16,151 nucleotides of DNA from assembly GCA_937900425.1 (NCBI GenBank), contig CALCDT010000280.1, forward strand, positions 1 through 16,151. Reading direction: 5' to 3'. This document shows, piece by piece, positions 14,419 through 16,151 of this stretch. A model generated the notes under the pieces. The model saw nothing but the letters and a program-made list of their open reading frames with translations. It searched no databases and was not told the DNA's origin. The translations under genes were made by a program, and so were the position numbers. The stretch is from an uncultured Alphaproteobacteria bacterium. GTDB taxonomy: Bacteria; Pseudomonadota; Alphaproteobacteria; Rhizobiales; Pleomorphomonadaceae. Position 1 is the stretch's first letter, and every line of letters begins with the position of its first letter.

Positions 14419-14450
14419 AAAAAAGAGACGACCGCGCGGGCGATCGCCTC
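14419..14450 (-). terminator. Intrinsic terminator of rpsU
   Basis: On the minus strand GAGGCGATCG and CGGTCGTCTC pair over ten positions (eight Watson–Crick, two G·U) around a CCCGCG loop, directly followed by TTTTTT. It lies 46 bp after the rpsU stop and is the clearest intrinsic terminator in the window. Confidence 0.88.
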
Positions 14451-14495
14451 TCGTACGGACCGTCGCAGGCCCGGAGCGGGAACGGATCCCGCCGG

Positions 14496-14717
14496 TCAGC
14501 GGCCCTTGCCGGGCAGCAGGCCTTCGCGCTGGGCGCGCTTGCGGGCGAGCTTGCGGGCGCGGCGAACGGCCTCGGCCTTCTCGCGGGCGCGCTTCTCGGA
14601 CGGCTTCTCGTAATGGCCGCGGAGCTTCATCTCGCGGAAGATGCCCTCGCGCTGCATCTTCTTCTTGAGCGCCTTGAGGGCCTGGTCGACGTTGTTGTCG
14701 CGAACGAGTACCTGCAC
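14496..14717 (-). CDS. rpsU: 30S ribosomal protein S21
   Basis: A 73-residue basic protein of the small ribosomal subunit, near the mRNA 3'-end binding platform where it supports initiation. The sequence is classical alphaproteobacterial S21: QVLVRDNNVDQALKALKKKM, GIFREMKLRGHYEKPSEKR, and a Lys/Arg-rich helix ending GLLPGKGR. It starts with GTG 14717, with GGAAGG about seven bases upstream, as is common for this gene. It has its own terminator at 14419–14450 and a likely promoter near 14869–14897, so it seems to be a single-gene unit. It is complete with no anomaly. Confidence 0.97.
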   Translation of the reverse strand: MQVLVRDNNVDQALKALKKKMQREGIFREMKLRGHYEKPSEKRAREKAEAVRRARKLARKRAQREGLLPGKGR

Positions 14718-14839
14718 GCGGAACCTTCCATTCGATAGAGGAATCCCGGCCTCCGCCCGATCGGTCCCGTCGACCGCGAAGGCGGTGCGGCGGCCGGGAT
14801 GGGGTGGACACCGGACGGGACACGGCAGAACCGGTCCCT

Positions 14840-14856
14840 GCGGCGCCGGGCGCCGC
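14840..14856 (-). repeat. GC-rich hairpin in the probable rpsU leader
   Basis: GCGGCGC/GCGCCGC form a perfect 7-bp stem with a three-base loop, just downstream of the candidate rpsU promoter and about 125 bp before its GTG. It could be part of a structured 5' leader, but GC-rich chance pairing is possible. Confidence 0.3.
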
Positions 14857-14868
14857 TCGAGTGGCTGC

Positions 14869-14897
14869 GGTTTAGCAGAAGCGCCCTGCGCTGTCCA
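14869..14897 (-). promoter_or_regulatory. Candidate rpsU promoter
   Basis: On the minus strand TGGACA (14897–14892) resembles the −35 TTGACA at five of six positions and is followed after exactly 17 bases by TAAACC (14874–14869), a modest −10 match, at the only AT-richer spot of the 263-bp rpsU–purK spacer. A start near 14862 would give a leader of about 145 nt. No gene is seen in the spacer. Confidence 0.4.
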
Positions 14898-14954
14898 CAG
14901 CCATCCCCGCCGCCGGTGGCGGAAATCTCGGTGTCTTCATCCCGCCTCGCGCAA

Positions 14955-14970
14955 CCCGTCCCGCGACGGG
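14955..14970 (-). terminator. Hairpin after purK
   Basis: CCCGTC and GACGGG form a perfect 6-bp stem with a four-base loop starting 11 bp after the purK stop. The position fits a terminator, but only a TTG follows on the minus strand rather than a T run. Confidence 0.38.
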
Positions 14971-14980
14971 CCGCGGCCGT

Positions 14981-16072
14981 TCAAGGGGTCCGCGGCGCCG
15001 GGCCGGCGAGGTGGTTGACGTGGCCCATCTTGCGGCCCGGCCGGGCCTCGCGCTTGCCGTAGAGGTGCAGCCGGGCGTTGGGGTCGGCGACGATCGCGAG
15101 CGCCTCGCCCGCGGCCTCGCCGATCAGGTTCTTCATGACGACGTCGGCGGTCCGGGTCGTCGCGCCGAGCGGCCAGCCGGCGACCGCGCGGACGTGGTTC
15201 TCGAACTGCGAGGTCACGGCGGCGTCTTCGGTCCAGTGGCCCGAGTTGTGGACCCGCGGGGCGAGCTCGTTGACCAGCAGCCGTTCGCCGTTGGCATCGC
15301 GGACGAGGAACATCTCGACGCCGAGCACGCCGACGTAGCCGAGGGCCGAGGCGATGCGGCGGCCGAGGTCGGCGGCGGCGAGGCCGGTGGGCGCCGATAC
15401 GGGGGCCGGGACGCGGGTTTCGTCGAGGATGTGGTCGGCGTGGTGATTCGCGCCGATGTCATAGACCGAGCAGTCGCCGTCGGCACCCCGCACCACGATG
15501 GCCGAGACTTCGAGCGCGAAGGGCACGAAGCCTTCGAGAATCAGGCCCGAGCCGAAGCGCAGGAGCGCGGCCTGAAGTTCGGACCGGCTCGTCACCCTGG
15601 CCTGGCCCTTGCCGTCGTAGCCAAAGCGGCGGGTCTTGACGACGGCGGGTAGGCCGCAGGCGGCGATGGCGGCGTCGATGTCGGCCTCGCCGTCGATCGG
15701 GGCGAAGGGAGCGACGTCGATGCCGAGGCCCGAGAGGAAGCGCTTTTCCGAGAGGCGGTCCTGCGTGGTCGCCAGGGCACGGGCGTCGGGGCGCAGCGGC
15801 CGGCGGGCTTCGAGGATCTCGGCGGTCGCGGCCGGCACGTTCTCGAATTCGTAGGTGACGACGTCGACGGCCTCGGCGAAGCGGGCGAGGGCGGCGGCGT
15901 CGTCATATGCGGCGAGGGTGTGGGCGGCGGCGACGCGGAAGGCCGGGCTGTCGGCTTCGGGGCAGTAGACGTGGACGTCGAAGCCGAGGCGGGCGGCGGC
16001 GAGGGCGATCATCCGGCCGAGCTGGCCGCCGCCGAGGATGCCGATGGTGGCGCCGGGGCGGAGCGGGCTCAT
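14981..16072 (-). CDS. purK: N5-carboxyaminoimidazole ribonucleotide synthase PurK
   Basis: A 363-residue ATP-grasp enzyme that uses ATP and bicarbonate to turn aminoimidazole ribonucleotide into its N5-carboxy form in de novo purine synthesis; PurE then shifts the carboxyl group. Visible motifs are GGGQLGRM (14–21) at the N-terminal nucleotide-fold domain, EFENVP (75–80), the ATP-binding K146 and the YDGKGQ loop (152–157), and the metal/phosphate-binding NELAPRVHNSGHWT from N268. Length and motif order are normal. The ATG 16072 overlaps the purE stop as ATGA, so PurE and PurK are coupled. No riboswitch or other control element is visible inside the window. Confidence 0.97.
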   Translation of the reverse strand: MSPLRPGATIGILGGGQLGRMIALAAARLGFDVHVYCPEADSPAFRVAAAHTLAAYDDAAALARFAEAVDVVTYEFENVPAATAEILEARRPLRPDARALATTQDRLSEKRFLSGLGIDVAPFAPIDGEADIDAAIAACGLPAVVKTRRFGYDGKGQARVTSRSELQAALLRFGSGLILEGFVPFALEVSAIVVRGADGDCSVYDIGANHHADHILDETRVPAPVSAPTGLAAADLGRRIASALGYVGVLGVEMFLVRDANGERLLVNELAPRVHNSGHWTEDAAVTSQFENHVRAVAGWPLGATTRTADVVMKNLIGEAAGEALAIVADPNARLHLYGKREARPGRKMGHVNHLAGPAPRTP

Positions 16073-16151
16073 CGCGCGGCCTCATCGTCATCCGGTGTCC
16101 GGTCGACCGGCGTTTCGGCGATCGCCGCGGTCTGGCGGGGCGACTTCAGCC
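16069..16151 (-). CDS. purE: C-terminal end of PurE (partial; N-terminus outside window)
   Basis: Only the last 26 residues are in the window, reading LKSPRQTAAIAETPVDRTPD… and ending in an acidic DDDEAAR. They stop in a TGA that overlaps the purK ATG. The RQTAAIAETPVD wording and the position directly ahead of purK fit the N5-carboxyaminoimidazole ribonucleotide mutase PurE of Rhizobiales. The catalytic part lies beyond base 16151, so the call rests mainly on gene order and this short tail. Confidence 0.75.
   Translation of the reverse strand, partial: LKSPRQTAAIAETPVDRTPDDDEAAR

Noticed and set aside
12813..14738. A 641-codon plus-strand open frame spanning DUF2794, the TPR gene and rpsU
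   Set aside because: It is antisense to the TPR lipoprotein and rpsU and out of frame with DUF2794; its translation has no domain and is Arg/Gly/Ala-rich, as expected for a GC-rich shadow frame.
14718..14980. Riboswitch in the rpsU–purK spacer
   Set aside because: The spacer lies after purK and before rpsU on the transcribed strand; apart from one short hairpin I see no conserved riboswitch core, and a purine element would be expected ahead of purE, outside the window.
1..16151. CRISPR array, tRNA, transposase or phage attachment site
   Set aside because: No regularly spaced repeats, no cloverleaf or CCA-ended sequence, no transposase or integrase domain and no terminal inverted repeats were seen.

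Overview
This is a GC-rich (roughly 70 %) chromosomal window from an alphaproteobacterium, most likely a member of the Hyphomicrobiales (Rhizobiales). The reasons are the ftsY–yciB–DUF2585 gene order, the alphaproteobacterial DUF2794 and DUF2585 families, the purE–purK pair near rpsU, and a DUF2946–PCuAC–SCO copper cluster. I cannot fix a genus from the sequence alone. Most of the window is ordinary. I found no rRNA, tRNA, CRISPR array, insertion sequence, prophage or integration site.

Layout. (1) 1–2350, plus strand: 3' part of ftsY (SRP receptor), yciB/ispZ (inner-membrane septation protein family) and a DUF2585 membrane protein, the last two joined by a GTGA overlap; a compact hairpin at 2379–2399 may end the unit. 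(2) 2490–5620, plus strand: a PrtD-type type I secretion ABC transporter and its HlyD-type adaptor, coupled by an ATGA overlap. No TolC-like outer-membrane partner and no secreted substrate is encoded here. (3) 5725–10107: a signalling cassette with an OmpR-type response regulator on the minus strand, and divergently a second OmpR-type regulator whose 3' end overlaps a 929-residue hybrid histidine kinase (periplasmic Cache-like sensor, PAS, HisKA, HATPase, receiver). The 128-bp divergent spacer holds an AT-rich island and a perfect 10-bp palindrome. (4) 10178–12634, minus strand: a host-attachment-family protein, then a copper-delivery group (DUF2946 protein, PCuAC chaperone, SCO protein) that probably serves cytochrome c oxidase Cu assembly. 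(5) 12832–14204: a DUF2794 protein (plus) converging on a TPR lipoprotein (minus); both appear to start with TTG. (6) 14419–16151, minus strand: rpsU with a clear intrinsic terminator, then purK with the end of purE overlapping it.

How they fit together. Regions 1, 5 and 6 are core functions: protein targeting, envelope, translation and purine synthesis. The copper cluster has a coherent periplasmic metal-delivery logic. The most accessory-looking part is 2.5–10.1 kb, where an orphan type I exporter pair sits next to a one-sensor/two-regulator phosphorelay. A functional link between them is only an inference from proximity. I did not find evidence for a wholly new biological system. The most worthwhile follow-ups are the paired regulators with the hybrid kinase, the missing partners of the exporter, the structured leader of the TPR lipoprotein, and a possible small gene translationally coupled to sco.
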